The notes below the pieces were generated by a model. The model did not search any database. It had not been told where the DNA came from and saw only the letters and a list, made by a program, of their open reading frames with translations. From Eutreptiella sp. 'Long Island Sound 2002' (Eukaryota; Euglenozoa; Euglenophyceae; Eutreptiales; Eutreptiaceae), in contig OZ038379.1 of NCBI GenBank assembly GCA_964036045.1, positions 20,546,476 through 20,610,475 of the forward strand: a stretch of DNA of 64,000 bases. Direction: 5' to 3'. The stretch's first letter is position 1, and each line of letters opens with the position of its first letter. The translations under genes were made by a program, and so were the position numbers. Of the stretch, positions 33,130 to 44,542 are shown in pieces.

Positions 33130-35182
33130 CGTTCTTAAAGGCGGGGGGGGGGGGGTGCTAGGTTGTGCCCGCTACGGCCCACACGGGTGGTTGCCAACGC
33201 TGTCCGCGTACCCGTGTGGGTGTGGGTGACCCTGCCTTGTTCCAGCACACAGCAGCACACAGGGTGTTTACACCTTGGGGAGGGCGAAACTGCCCTGAAG
33301 TGGCAGCTTGGGTGGTGTGCCCGCTATGCAACAACGTGTTGTTATGCAAGGCTTGGTGGGTCCCTCCTTGGGGGGAGAGCTTTCCCTTAGTTAGGGCCTA
33401 TGTGTGACCCAGTTTGCAAGGGTTTCTAACCCCCCTATACCTGTGTCTCCGTCGGGTTCCCCCACCTGTAGAGCTCTGGGCCGGGTGTTCGGCCCCGGAG
33501 AGCCTACTAGCACCTTGCCTCCGCTGTTGCAGGTGGGATTCCCTTCGCGGTACCCGGTACCTCCTAGCCTAGACTAGGGTGGGTGTGTACTTCCTAATAC
33601 TGAGGGCGTGGAGTTCCCGAGGCAGGGGTGCTTGGGGAGTCCTCCCCACGCGCGCCCGCCCCACCCACAGGGTCCCGCACCATGGCCCAGCAGTGCCCCC
33701 CCCCACCACGACAGTGCAGCCACATCCCCCATCGCCACCCCTACAGTTGCCCCGCCTCATGTGCCCACCCACACGCCTTACCGTGCAAGGGCCGGCGATG
33801 TGGAGGCCCCCTGTAGCGGGGGTTCACCAACGGCGTCGCAGCCAGGTCGCGGCCAGGTTTGCAGCAGGGTAGGAGGGCAGTGGGCCAGGGGGGTGCAGGC
33901 CATGGGAGAGCTTAGGGACTTTCAGGGAAATACGGATAGTGGGAAGGCCTAGTAGGACCCATGCCCCCCCACCCCCCACCCCTTGCCTTGGACCCAAGGT
34001 CCAATGGGGCCAGTCTTGTTTTGTTCGTTCTGTTGTGTTTCTTTCATGGTTCCTTTAGCGCCACTGCTTGTGGGGGTGCTTGCTCCGTGCAGGAGCCTGC
34101 GGGCCCTCAGCCCTTTCCCTTCGGGTTTTGCTTTGTCTTGTTTCCAGTTTCTAGGGCGGCTGCCCCCAGAGCCGCCACAAGCAGGCGAAACGAAATATGG
34201 GTGTGCGAGGAGGGACAGGTGTGATGGAAACAATGCAACATACGGTGAACAGAATGCAGTGCGGTGAAGATACCAAAAGGGAAACAGAGTGGGTTTTGAG
34301 GAGGGGAGCGGCCCACGAATGAGTGGATGGGCGCCGCTCCCCTATGCAACGCCAACCAATACCCTGCGACTTGCTTGCGGTTAGCAAGCGCCCGGCATGT
34401 AGGTAGGTAGGTATAAGGCCTTTAACCCCGGCTACCACCCTAGTGCGTCGCATCCGGAAAGGCCACTGGGCTGGGAAGAGTCCCGAATCCCCCGGAAGGA
34501 GCCCCTCCCCGTCCGGCCACCAGGGATGAAGCTGTTTTTGGGGTAATTTCCAGCCACCACGACACCAGAAGTAATAAGTAACATCGTGCCACCTCCTTCT
34601 TCCCCGTTCAGACCTCCCGGCGCTCGACTTTGGCACTTGGGACCTTGCCTAATAACTACGGTGACGGCCATGCCGACGCCTTGGCAACCGCAGCCAGGGT
34701 TAGCGTGCCGCCGGGCACCAGGCTGGACCACCGAGGAGAGGAGGCTGTGCCAGCTGTCCTCCCTAGGGGTCGCTGGCCGGTTCCCGAGGCCTAGGCGGCT
34801 GGTACTAGGGGGCCGCAGGATCCCTGAGGTTGGTGTTTAGCACTTGAGTGTGCGTACACCCGACACTGTTAGTACACCATCCAGAGGGTGGCGCCCGGGC
34901 CCTGTCGTGCGGGGCTTCGCACCTGGCACCTAGCCCATGGGTAGGGCTGGGGAGTACTCAGGGTGTGGTGTGGTGTGGTGTGGGTTGATATAGTTCAGTG
35001 CAGTGCAGTGCAGTGTGGCGCAGTGTCATGTGGTGCACTGTGGTGTTGTGTAGTATGATTTGGAGGAGGCACGGGCTACGGTAATAGTGACAGGGAGGTT
35101 GCTTTTGACCATGCTGTTGTGCGGTACTGCAGATCCTCTTCAGCGGCACCAGCAGGTTCTTGCCCAGTCTGCTCCCTGTGTC
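33130..35182. other. Region upstream of the kinase gene without a recognised gene
   Basis: GC-rich sequence with no supported ORF. It contains a G13 run at 33,143, (GTGTG)n at about 34,965-34,983 and a CAGTG-rich stretch at 34,995-35,045. The kinase promoter and any 5' untranslated exon should lie here; GGTACTGCAG at 35,122 could be a splice acceptor. Confidence 0.4.
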
Positions 35183-35632
35183 ATGGCGTCTTGGTACCGG
35201 CTGCCCCGCCGCTTGGGCGTAGCGGCCGGAGCCTGCGTTGCCTCTTGTGCCTGTGACTGGTCACTGGACTACAGCCTGTCACGCAACCTGCGTGCTGTGT
35301 GGGCAGCTGGAGCCACCGCTGTGGACTACAAGTTCATGTTGTCAGGAGGTGCAGTGGAGCTGGATGCCATGCACCGCCAAGTGGCAGAGCGCGTGCTGTG
35401 GGTCTGCCAGGCCAATGGGGGTCTGTACATCAAACTGGGGCAAGGCATCGCCGCACTCAATCACGTGCTGCCAGAGGTCTACACTGAGGTGCTCTCTGTG
35501 CTGCAGGACAAGGCCGAGTGCATCCCCTATGCAGAAGTGGAGAAGGTGCTGCAGCGGCAGTTCGGGGCCTTGCCCTCTGAATTGTTTGCGGACTTTGACC
35601 CGGAGCCCATGGCCTCGGCCTCCATTGCGCAG
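35183..35632 (+). CDS. ABC1/ADCK-type atypical kinase, exon 1
   Basis: This is the N-terminal 150 residues of a UbiB-family (ABC1K) kinase. From the ATG at 35,183 the protein starts MASWYRLPRR and has a short hydrophobic stretch (LGVAAGACVASCAC). It carries the family's KxGQ motif at residues 84-87 (YIKLGQGIAALNHVLPEVY) and ends FDPEPMASASIAQ, the first half of the Ala-rich nucleotide-binding loop. The last codon CAG is followed by GTGTCGG at 35,633. The frame upstream has no stop for some distance but no family similarity, so this ATG is preferred; an upstream exon is possible. The ADCK1-like subgroup fits best from memory. Members act in mitochondria or plastids in lipid and quinone metabolism; the location here is not shown. 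Confidence 0.85.
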
Positions 35633-36280
35633 GTGTCGGAATTAGGGCGGGGCTTTGTCTGATTTGTCATGGAACGCATCGCATTGCTTAAGATTGGAAT
35701 TCCTGAACACTGCCGTTGGTCACTGTGTCGAGCCTGCACGGCCTCTCGCCGGCTATTGCTGGGGCCCAATCACATTGCTAGTTGAGGTGGCATGGGGCCA
35801 CTGCTTTGCAGGGGCTCCCGGACTTTTCAATGGCGAGGAGGAGGAGGGCGGCGATAGACCCTTCCCCCCAGGGCCAACTCACCTGGCCCGAAGCCCCCTG
35901 GGATGACCCTGGACGCAAAATCTCAGAAGACTGGAGATGGCATTTTCGGAATCAGGGGGTCCAGGAAAGGCATCAGTTGGATTCTAAAAACCTTTCACCA
36001 GTTTGGTACCACGAACATTCTCTTGGGGGTCTTTGGCGCCGGGTTACCTTATTACTGAGGTCAATTGGCATCCCCTTGATGCACTTTTTGGCTGAATTGG
36101 ACAAACAATGCGTTGAAGACACCAAGAGATTGATGGGCGCCATGAACTTTTTTCAATCAGAACCCCTTGTCATGGCCGCCTCTTCAGGCCCTTGCCAACA
36201 CCTGTCCATGAAGACCCATTTTGGGCATTGGTGGTGCTACTGTACTCGATGGGTTCCTTGTGTGTTGTTGTCTGTTGCAG
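35633..36280 (+). other. Kinase intron 1 (648 bp)
   Basis: It starts GTGTCGG and ends in a pyrimidine-rich TGTTGTTGTCTGTTGCAG. Joining the flanking exons in phase 0 restores ASIAQ-VHKARLKNG, the conserved loop of the family. Confidence 0.85.
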
Positions 36281-36571
36281 GTACACAAAGCCCGTCTCAA
36301 GAACGGCCGGGAGGTTGCAGTGAAGGTTTTGAAGCCGCATGTTCTCCGGCAGATGCCTTGGGATATCGCCGTGTACAAGGCTTTGGTGTTTTGCTTCGAG
36401 CGGCTCTTTGACCTCCCTATGTATTGGACCGTGCACTACACTGCAGAACAGCTGTGGAAAGAGCTAGACTTTGAGCGGGAGGCAGTGAACGCGGAGCGCG
36501 CGTCAGCGAACTTAGGAGGGCGGCCAGACTGCTTTGTGCCGGAGGTGATATGGGAGCTGACCCGGAAGCAG
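36281..36571 (+). CDS. ABC1/ADCK-type atypical kinase, exon 2
   Basis: Residues 151-247. The exon opens VHKARLKNGREVAVKVLKP; the Lys of VAVKV (about residue 165) is the expected ATP-contacting Lys. It then reads LWKELDFEREAVNAERAS, holding the ExD-type motif ELDFE typical of ABC1 kinases, and ends VPEVIWELTRKQ. It is 291 bp (97 codons), phase 0 on both sides. It ends CAG and is followed by a donor GTGAAC at 36,572. The (ACAT)n microsatellite begins only about 28 bp into the next intron. No frameshift or stop is present. Confidence 0.88.
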
Positions 36572-36598
36572 GTGAACCCCCGTCTATACTGCTCTCTT

Positions 36599-36719
36599 AT
36601 ACATACATACATACATACATACATACATACATACATACATACATACATACATACATACATACATACATACATACATACATACATACATACATACATACAT
36701 ACATACATACATACATACA
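36599..36719. repeat. (ACAT)n microsatellite 1
   Basis: A pure ACAT tetranucleotide tract of about 120 bases, followed by four GGTCCA hexamers at 36,720-36,747. Confidence 0.95.
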
Positions 36720-36814
36720 GGGTCCAGGGTCCAGGGTCCAGGGTCCAAGAACAGAGAACTCAAAGCATTAGGAGTGACGACCACAGTCGAACACGAGCGC
36801 AAAGAAAATGGATG

Positions 36815-36998
36815 GTACATACATACATATATGCATACATACATACATACATGCATACATGCATGCATACATACATACATACATACATACATACATACAT
36901 ACATACATACATACATACATACATACATACATACATACATACATACATACATACATACATACATACATACATACATACATACATACATACATACATAA
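36815..36998. repeat. (ACAT)n microsatellite 2
   Basis: An ACAT tract of about 180 bases with a few ATGC variants near its start. Confidence 0.95.
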
Positions 36999-38313
36999 TC
37001 ATAGTCATAGTCATAACCACTTATCATGCCGTCTTTTGGAGTTACCGGGCATCTCGCACCGACAGGTGGTTCCTGCCTTGCTCGATCCCGTGGGTCCCAG
37101 GGCTGCCTGGGGTGGCCTACAGCATGACGGAGGACCCAGAAGACCGGGGATACCGGCCAACCAGGCTTTGGGGGCAGTGGCAACTGCAGAGCAGTAGCAT
37201 TAGCAACGGCGACGAGCGCTGGCCCGTCCGATCGCCGGGGGCCATTAGGGCAAGGCATAGCATCGCTGCAGCATAGCAACAAACAGCAAGCAAGGGCACT
37301 TCCTATGGGTGGGTGCATTGCAGCAACCAAGAAACAAAGCAGCATGCATGCGGCGAAGCAAGAGGTGGCCCCGTCATGCTGACCTCCCTTGATGTCCTTT
37401 GACATTTCATCCCCTTGGCCCACGTGCACCCTGCAACCGGTACCGCACATGCAAAAGTCCATGGACGTGTAGCCAGGGTTTCCGGGGAGCTCCAGCTAGC
37501 CTAGCCCTCAGCCTTCATCGCCCCCTTGTCCGCATCGCATAGGCCATCAGTTGTATGAGCCCACCCCGGGCACCTCGTTTGGACCCCCAGACCGATATAC
37601 ACCATCGTGTATATGCACATGGTAATATTCCATTGCCACCAATAGCCGGCAGCCGTGCCCATGGTACACCCCACTGAGCCCCACATATATAGGATTGTGT
37701 CCCTCTCCCCAAGGCAGTGAGTGACCTGAGCCGACCCGTGGTACTTGTACATACTCTCTTATAATGTAACACGAGGGTCTACAGGGGGGATGCCGGCCAC
37801 CCCGCAGCATCAGAGGCACAACCCGTGAATATCGCTGGCTGGGATTCGGGCTGGTGGGTGCCGTAGCTTATGGACCCCCTGTAGGGGCACCCACCAGAGG
37901 TTCGCCCCAGGCCGTGGTAACAGGTTCACCCCATCTGGCCCACATACATTGCCCTGACGCCAACCCTTAACCCTTACCTACGCTGATTGGCCAGCTCCCG
38001 TGGTTGTGCCATCTCCGCCACAGTGGCTGCCAGGCCGCAGGTTCGGCATCCACTGACGACGTGGCATGCCTACTTATAGCATTGGCCTGTGCCTCACCCC
38101 CTGGACCTCTCATACAAGCACGGTGTACAATGGTACATCACGGGCCGCTCTTGCCACTCTACCCCTATATAGCCTTGCAAGCTCGCGATCACCGCTAAGG
38201 CTATGCTTGGTGCTTCAACCAGTGCGTTGCACCACCGCCCGCTCACACCGCCACCGCGCCTCGCCAGGACATTGGGCGCCGCGTACAGCCTGTACCCGCG
38301 AGTGCCTCACTCT
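36999..38313. other. Intronic stretch without recognised features
   Basis: No coding text, repeat family or RNA motif was recognised between the second (ACAT)n tract and the hAT-like element. Confidence 0.4.
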
Positions 38314-38321
38314 ACGCTCAC

Positions 38322-38842
38322 CAGGGTTTTGCTTAGTGTCCGTCCTACCCCACCCCGGGTGGGGGGGTGGGTGGGGGGTCTGGCAGAATTTCAGGGTGGG
38401 TGGGTGTCCAACCCCCCCCCCCCCCCCGGGGTGGGGTGGGACTTTGTGGGGGCCCTTGGGTCTATTGAGCCAGTGCCACTTCTTTCTTTCTTCTGTTGCA
38501 GGTTCCATGTAACATGTTTATTTATGGTGTGTTTACATGGTATTGCATATCACGTGTGCATGCCCCACGCCCATAAAGGGGCTAGGATGCATTGTCATTT
38601 GTGTCAAATGCGAAGGGGGCAACGGTAAAACATGATGGTTGTTCACCTCTGTGAAAAACTTGGTCTTCTGTATTGCATGTCTCAGTTGGGTACGCGGGTG
38701 GGTGGGTGGGTGTCAACCCCCCCCCCCCCCCCCCCGGGGGGGGGGGGTGGGACATTTGTCGGTCTGTGGGTATGCCAAAATTCTGGGTGGGTGGGTCCCT
38801 GAATTAACCCCCCCCCCCCTAGGGGGGCTAAGCAAAACCCTG
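38322..38842. mobile_element. hAT-like non-autonomous element 2
   Basis: The left end CAGGGTTTTGCTTAG and the right end CTAAGCAAAACCCTG are perfect 15-bp inverted repeats. The flanks ACGCTCAC (38,314-38,321) and ACACTCAC (38,843-38,850) match at seven of eight bases, fitting an 8-bp hAT-type target duplication with one later mutation. The 521-bp interior is rich in GGGTGGGT units and G or C runs, including C20 followed directly by G11 at 38,717-38,747. There is no ORF, so it is MITE-like. CAGGG termini are shared with the element at 8,183-8,967. Confidence 0.75.
38717..38747. repeat. C20-G11 self-complementary run
   Basis: Twenty C are followed without a spacer by eleven G, inside hAT-like element 2. 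Such a run can pair with itself and could also form quadruplex or i-motif structures. Homopolymer lengths may be imprecise. Confidence 0.8.
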
Positions 38843-38949
38843 ACACTCACCATCGCCATCGCCCCCGCAGCCATGCTGCCGGCCATGTGTGTAGAGGTTA
38901 ATCGGTTAGGCTATGTACATGCCCGCAGGCAGAGTCCCTCTAGTTTGCT

Positions 38950-39455
38950 TGTGGGGACAAGGGATGCCCCGATACGCCCTCTGAGTTGTTTCACGGGCCA
39001 CAGGGACACCCCAGTACCTCCATGAGTTGTTCGAGTGGTCACGGGACAATTCACTACTCCCACTGAGTTGCTCCTGGGACCCGTGGGCGGCCCCTATACC
39101 TCCCTGAGTTGGTCCTGGGGTCAGGGGACACCCCCATACCCCCACAAATTTTCTCCCGGGGCCCGTGGGCGGCCCCGATACCTCCCTGGGTTGGTCGTGC
39201 GGTCAAGGGACACCCCCATACCCCCACAGATTTTCTCCGGGGGCCCGTGGGCCCTCCCTTGGTGGGTACCGGGGTCAAGGGAGACCCCCATACCCCCACA
39301 AATTTTCTCCCGGGGCCCGTGGGCGGCCCCGATACCTCCCTGGGTTGGTCCTGGGGTTAGGAGGCACCCCTATACCCCCACGAATTTTCTTCCGGGGCAT
39401 GTGGGCTGCCCCAATACCTCCTTGAGTTGTTCCTGGGGCCAAGGGGCACCCCCAT
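38950..39455. repeat. Minisatellite of about 75-82 bp, six units
   Basis: Units share CCCGTGGGCGGCCCC, GATACCTCCCTGGGTTGGTC, GGGACACCCCCATACCCCCA and (C)ACAAATTTTCTCCCGGGG. Clear starts are near 39,079, 39,161, 39,244 and 39,318, with more diverged units on both sides. All six frames stay open over parts of it because of composition, not coding. Confidence 0.85.
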
Positions 39456-40615
39456 AGCGGCATCCCCCCACTGCCAGACCGCATACACGTACACCCGTCC
39501 AAGCCATAATGCCCGCCTGAGCCTTATCGGCCCGCGTCCTTCTCCAGTCGCCATTCATCATCGACTTGTAGCACCTTTGCATACCCCATGTGGCCATCCA
39601 GGCTGCGGTGACTCCACACGCAGCCCGACCTATCGAGCTGCTCCCCACAGCCCGTGGAGAATACCAGCAGCACCAGCATGGGGACATGTACTTATCTATT
39701 TAACCCCCCGGAGTAACCCGAGGATGAATCCCCGTGACTGCCGTAGCCAGGTCGCCAATATAGACCCCGGTGCCATGGGAATACCGTACAGGGGTTTGGG
39801 CCTCATTACCCTGGTCGAGACAACCCATGACACCTCACTATTGTACGCGACGACCCGGGGCAGGCGGGCGTAACCATACTTTGTTCGAACCGTGCATGCG
39901 GGGGCGGTACCGTGCACTATCAGGCCGGCACGACCTACCACGTGGCGATGGCCGTCATATCACACTGGCCGCTGCCGCATGCACAAGCCAATAGGACGCC
40001 ACGTCTCATATGCCATCTCTGCTGCTGCATCCACCAAATGGACAACACTCGGCATTCCACCCACTGGTGCGCTTGGTCACACTGCATCATCCACGTACCT
40101 AGCCATTCCCCTATAAATCTGTCAGGTCCCCTCTGTGATGCCAGAGCCACAGGACCCGGGAGTCGCCGTCCACTGCAACCCACCACAGTAGCAAGGGAAG
40201 CACCACAGTCGGGGCATCTGGGCAGCGCACTCCATCCACATGTACATCCCGTAAGTCACGATGGATTGCCTTCCACGCGCTTGACGACGGTTGTCCTGGG
40301 TGCCGCAGCGCCCACCTTGTGGCCAAATCCCCGACCCTGATGGCAGGACTTGCGAACAAGATCAGCACTCTGTTGTCCTGTGGTGTGGTGCTTTGACTGT
40401 ATCACTGGTGAACCTCTGCGGAACACTGGTGTTGCAGAGTGCGATGCACTGGTCTTTTGTGTCACAGGCACAGTGTGACTAGAGCAGTGCCGGAGCCAAG
40501 TGTGTCTGGGCAGCAAGATTACGAGGAGGAGATGCGGCTCCCGTCGGCCGGCGGTACCGGTGACAGGGGGATGCTGAAGGGGGCGGTAGCGGGGACCTCG
40601 CCAACGGGCCCCTGG
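39456..40615. other. Intronic stretch without recognised features
   Basis: No supported gene, repeat or RNA was recognised. Confidence 0.4.
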
Positions 40616-40617
40616 AC

Positions 40618-40695
40618 GGACGGACGAACCGGGGCTCGAACCCCCGCCGACGACGAGCGCCACCCATGGCGCATACCACTAGACCGTCTATGCCT
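40618..40695 (-). repeat. tRNA-like sequence, minus strand
   Basis: Read on the minus strand, an A-box-like GGTCTAGTGGTATGCG is followed by a possible stem GCGCC-ATGGGT-GGCGC and a perfect T arm CGGGG-GTTCGAG-CCCCG. The acceptor ends do not pair and the anticodon-like loop has six bases, so this is not an intact tRNA gene. It may be another SINE head. Confidence 0.5.
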
Positions 40696-41262
40696 CTTAC
40701 GATATTTGATGCAAAGTACCTTCAAACCTTACATGACATTATCCCGGGGGGGGGGGGGGGGTTGTGCCATGCTCACTGCTCATTGTAGCTTGGTTCATGC
40801 CCCTTAGTAGGTGGTGTGTGTGAGGGGGCCGTAGGTCCCAGCCCCTCCGTTGAAGATTCTGTCTGTCACGACGACATGTTAGAGTCTGTGCTTCCCATGG
40901 AGACGGTTTCATCGGCTCATGTAGCAAATTTGTCCTCTTCCAGAAAGTTCAATGCACATACAACCGACCTGCTGTCCTCTGACGACACATCTGAGGCCGG
41001 AGAGTCGATGAGTTGGAGGCCCAAGGACAGGGACAGGAGGGCCCCGCTTGCCCCTGTGGGCGTGTAGAAGTCCATGGCTGACTCAAACTCCGGCTGCCTG
41101 ATGGGGGAGGGGAGCACCCCCCCCCCCCCCTTGCTGCAGGTGTGACCTGGGCAAAGCCCAGGTCTGCTTCACAAACCGTTGGTGTCATTTCAACACTAAA
41201 TTTCATAGCAGATGCTGAGTCAACCGGAGGCGACTGCCGAAGGTCACCCGCCAGCGGGCCCA

Positions 41263-41560
41263 TGCATTGCAAAGCATCCCCAACGCATTACAAAGGATCC
41301 CCCATGCATTACAAAGGATCCCCCACGCATTACAAAGGATCCCCGATGCATTACAAAGGATCCCCCATGCATTACAAAGGATCCCCCACGCCGCATTACA
41401 AAGGATCCCCCACGCATTACAAAGGATCCCCCACACATTACAAAGGATCCCCCACGCATTACAAAGGATCCCCCATGCATTACAAAGGATCCCCCATGCA
41501 TTACAAAGGATCCCCCATGCATTACAAAGGATCCCCCACGCATTACAAAGGATCCCCCAC
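41263..41560. repeat. 21-bp minisatellite in unit 1 (14 repeats)
   Basis: Fourteen repeats of GCATTACAAAGGATCCCCCAY, with one 3-bp insertion (GCC) and a diverged first and last repeat. Because 21 is a multiple of three, several frames stay open and give heptapeptide repeats, for example HYKGSPM. Each repeat carries a GGATCC site. The matching arrays are at about 43,133-43,430 and 45,002-45,299. Confidence 0.95.
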
Positions 41561-41654
41561 ACATGGCAAAGGATCAGTCGTGCGCACGGCGTGTCGCACA
41601 CCGTAGCCGGTTTCTGTGGGAGCTTTTCTGTCTTTGTGTGCGGGGTGTACCGTG

Positions 41655-42360
41655 CCCGTAGTAGCATATCGTCATAGTACAGTGGGTAGTGCACACCTCC
41701 TCCATGCCACGGAGGTGGGTTCGAACCCCGGGGGGGGGGGGGGCTGAGAACCACCGAACGTCCCGAAACCCCCTCTTTTCTCTATTGGTGGTGTGTAGTA
41801 TAGGGCGAGCATACCTGAAAGTGCACGGGGGCCCGGCCCCGCAGTGCGCTCCATCATCGTGGGCCGTCGCGAACCGTGGAGGCGCCGGCGCCGGTTGGCA
41901 GCTCATAAACAGTTGCTGCTCTTGGTTGGTGCTGGCGGTAGGCCACTTCTACCGGCCTTGCAAAACAAGTAGTACGAGGTGGTGGGTTTGGCAGCAGCTA
42001 TATCGCCACATCGGTAGCGTAGTATAGTGGAAGTGCACGGGTGCTTCGTCCCGGGGGGCGTAGGTTCGATGCCCGCTGCCAGGCGTGTAGACGATGGCGC
42101 CGGCAGCCTGCTTCTTTCCTCCCTTTGTTTATGCCGTTAGTAGGTGAGAGGAGTTTTTACACTCTCAGTTGACACATCGTCGTGGCACTATAGTGGACAG
42201 TCACCCAGCCTTGAGTTCCCTGGGTGTAGGATCGAATCATGGGGGCTCGTAGCAGGCGGGTATGGCGACACCGTCCATAGAAATCTCCCTCCCGTCGGCC
42301 ACTTTGTTTCTATTTTTTTCCTTTCCATACCTGGGTCCTGCTGCACAGGAGTGATTGGTT
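41655..42360 (+). mobile_element. Compound tRNA-like repeat in unit 1
   Basis: Three tRNA-like modules are present: A at about 41,665-41,735 (TCATAGTACAGTGG, B box GGTTCGAACCC), B at about 42,008-42,082 (TAGCGTAGTATAGTGG, B box AGGTTCGATGCC) and C at about 42,172-42,250 (TGGCACTATAGTGG, B-box-like AGGATCGAATC). The order, linker and spacing (B boxes about 344 and 166 bp apart) match the element at 296-990 (about 369 and 169 bp). The copies at about 43,525-44,230 and 45,394-46,099 are almost identical. Confidence 0.65.
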
Positions 42361-42672
42361 TGTTCGTGCGGTGTTTCCGCGACCCACTATGTTGGCACTC
42401 GTTCTGGCACGGGGAACGGCGACCGCACATGCACGGCTTGGGGCTCCTGGGGCTATAGTGTGTTTGTTCGTTGCAGTGTTTCTGCTCTGCCCCTGGTTCG
42501 ACTAGTTGTGGGGGGTCAGCCTCATTGACCCGCTAACTCCGGCATAACCAGCCATATGAAGTCCATATGTCCATACGTAGGAGGGATGGAGTATTGTTCC
42601 TATGGCTAGGAAGCTGTGAATCAGTGTGCCAGGGGCTACTACAAGGCCCACACATGAACTCCGAACTCATGG

Positions 42673-44542
42673 TTAGTAGGTGGTGTGTGTGAGGGGGCCG
42701 TAGGTCCCAGCCCCTCTGTTGAAGATTCTGTCTGTCACGACGACATGTTAGAGTATGTGCTTCCCATGGAGACGGTTTCATCGGCTCATGTAGCAAATTT
42801 GTCCTCTTCCATAAAGTTCAATGCACATACAACCGACCTGCTGTCCTCTGACGACACATCTGAGGCCGGAGAGTCGATGAGTTGGAGGCCCAAGGACAGG
42901 GACAGGAGGGCCCCGCTTGCCCCTGTGGGCGTGTAGAAGTCCATGGCTGACTCAAACTCCGGCTGCCTGATGGGGGAGGGGAGCACCCCCCCCCCCCCCC
43001 TTGCTGCAGGTGTGACCTGGGCAAAGCCCAGGTCTGCTTCACAAACCGTTGGTGTCATTTCAACACTAAATTTCATAGCAGATGCTGAGTCAACCGGAGG
43101 CGACTGCCGAAGGTCACCCGCCAGCGGGCCCATGCATTGCAAAGCATCCCCAACGCATTACAAAGGATCCCCCATGCATTACAAAGGATCCCCCACGCAT
43201 TACAAAGGATCCCCGATGCATTACAAAGGATCCCCCATGCATTACAAAGGATCCCCCACGCCGCATTACAAAGGATCCCCCACGCATTACAAAGGATCCC
43301 CCACACATTACAAAGGATCCCCCACGCATTACAAAGGATCCCCCATGCATTACAAAGGATCCCCCATGCATTACAAAGGATCCCCCATGCATTACAAAGG
43401 ATCCCCCACGCATTACAAAGGATCCCCCACACATGGCAAAGGATCAGTCGTGCGCACGGCGTGTCGCACACCGTAGCCGGTTTCTGTGGGAGCTTTTCTG
43501 TCTTTGTGTGCGGGGTGTACCGTGCCCGTAGTAGCATATCGTCATAGTACAGTGGGTAGTGCACACCTCCTCCATGCCACGGAGGTGGGTTCGAACCCCG
43601 GGGGGGGGGGGGGCTGAGAACCACCGAACGTCCCGAAACCCCCTCTTTTCTCTATTGGTGGTGTGTAGTATAGGGCGAGCATACCTGAAAGTGCACGGGG
43701 GCCCGGCCCCGCAGTGCGCTCCATCATCGTGGGCCGTCGCGAACCGTGGAGGCGACGGCGCCGGTTGGCAGCTCATAAACAGTTGCTGCTCTTGGTTGGT
43801 GCTGGCGGTAGGCCACTTCTACCGGCCTTGCAAAACAAGTAGTACGAGGTGGTGGGTTTGGCAGCAGCTATATCGCCACATCGGTAGCGTAGTATAGTGG
43901 AAGTGCACGGGTGCTTCGTCCCGGGGGGCGTAGGTTCGATGCCCGCTGCCACGCGTGTAGACGATGGCGCCGGCAGCCTGCTTCTTTCCTCCCTTTGTTT
44001 ATGCCGTTAGTAGGTGAGAGGAGTTTTTACACTCTCAGTTGACACATCGTCGTGGCACTATAGTGGACAGTCACCCAGCCTTGAGTTCCCTGGGTGTAGG
44101 ATCGAATCATGGGGGCTCGTAGCAGGCGGGTATGGCGACACCGTCCATAGAAATCTCCCTCCCGTCGGCCACTTTGTTTCTATTTTTTTCCTTTCCATAC
44201 CTGGGTCCTGCTGCACAGGAGTGATTGGTTTGTTCGTGCGGTGTTTCCGCGACCCACTATGTTGGCACTCGTTCTGGCACGGGGAACGGCGACCGCACAT
44301 GCACGGCTTGGGGCTCCTGGGGCTATAGTGTGTTTGTTCGTTGCAGTGTTTCTGCTCTGCCCCTGGTTCGACTAGTTGTGGGGGGTCAGCCTCATTGACC
44401 CGCTAACTCCGGCATAACCAGCCATATGAAGTCCATATGTCCATACGTAGGAGGGATGGAGTATTGTTCCTATGGCTAGGAAGCTGCGAATCAGTGTGCC
44501 AGGGGCTACTACAAGGCCCACACATGAACTCCGAGCTCATGG
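42673..44542. repeat. 1.87-kb tandem unit, copy 2
   Basis: 1,870 bp, starting TTAGTAGGTGGTGTGTGTGA. It has the same internal order as copy 1. Differences seen include T for C near 42,717, a GAGTATG for GAGTCTG change near 42,752, and CACGCGTG for CAGGCGTG near 43,951. Confidence 0.95.

Larger units (their letters stand above)
40804..42672. repeat. 1.87-kb tandem unit, copy 1
   Basis: The unit starts TTAGTAGGTGGTGTGTGTGA. In order it holds a region with a poly(C) run, a 21-bp minisatellite (about 41,263-41,560), the compound tRNA-like repeat (about 41,655-42,360) and a unique tail ending at GAACTCCGAACTCATGG. Copy 1 is 1,869 bp and differs from copies 2 and 3 by only scattered bases. The text before 40,804 is unrelated, so it is the first unit. 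Confidence 0.95.

Noticed and set aside
34151-34636. 161-codon minus-strand ORF
   Set aside because: Composition-driven, with no domain or conserved motif, and overlapped by equally long frames on both strands.
36599-36998. Open frames encoding (YIHTYIHT)n and (MYVC)n
   Set aside because: They arise from the (ACAT)n microsatellites, which have no stop in most frames. There is no evidence of coding.
38950-39455. Several overlapping ORFs of 75-140 codons
   Set aside because: GC-rich tandem repeats lack stops in several frames; none has a recognisable domain.
41263-41560. Array resembling CRISPR direct repeats
   Set aside because: Repeats are 21 bp and contiguous with no unique spacers, in a eukaryotic context. 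It is a minisatellite.
41142-41754. Long overlapping ORFs with HYKGSPM, ITKDPP and WGILCNA repeats
   Set aside because: All come from the 21-bp minisatellite, whose multiple-of-three period keeps several frames open on both strands.
41665-42250. Possible functional tRNA genes
   Set aside because: A and B boxes are present, but acceptor stems and anticodon arms do not form complete cloverleafs by eye, and the modules repeat as a block.
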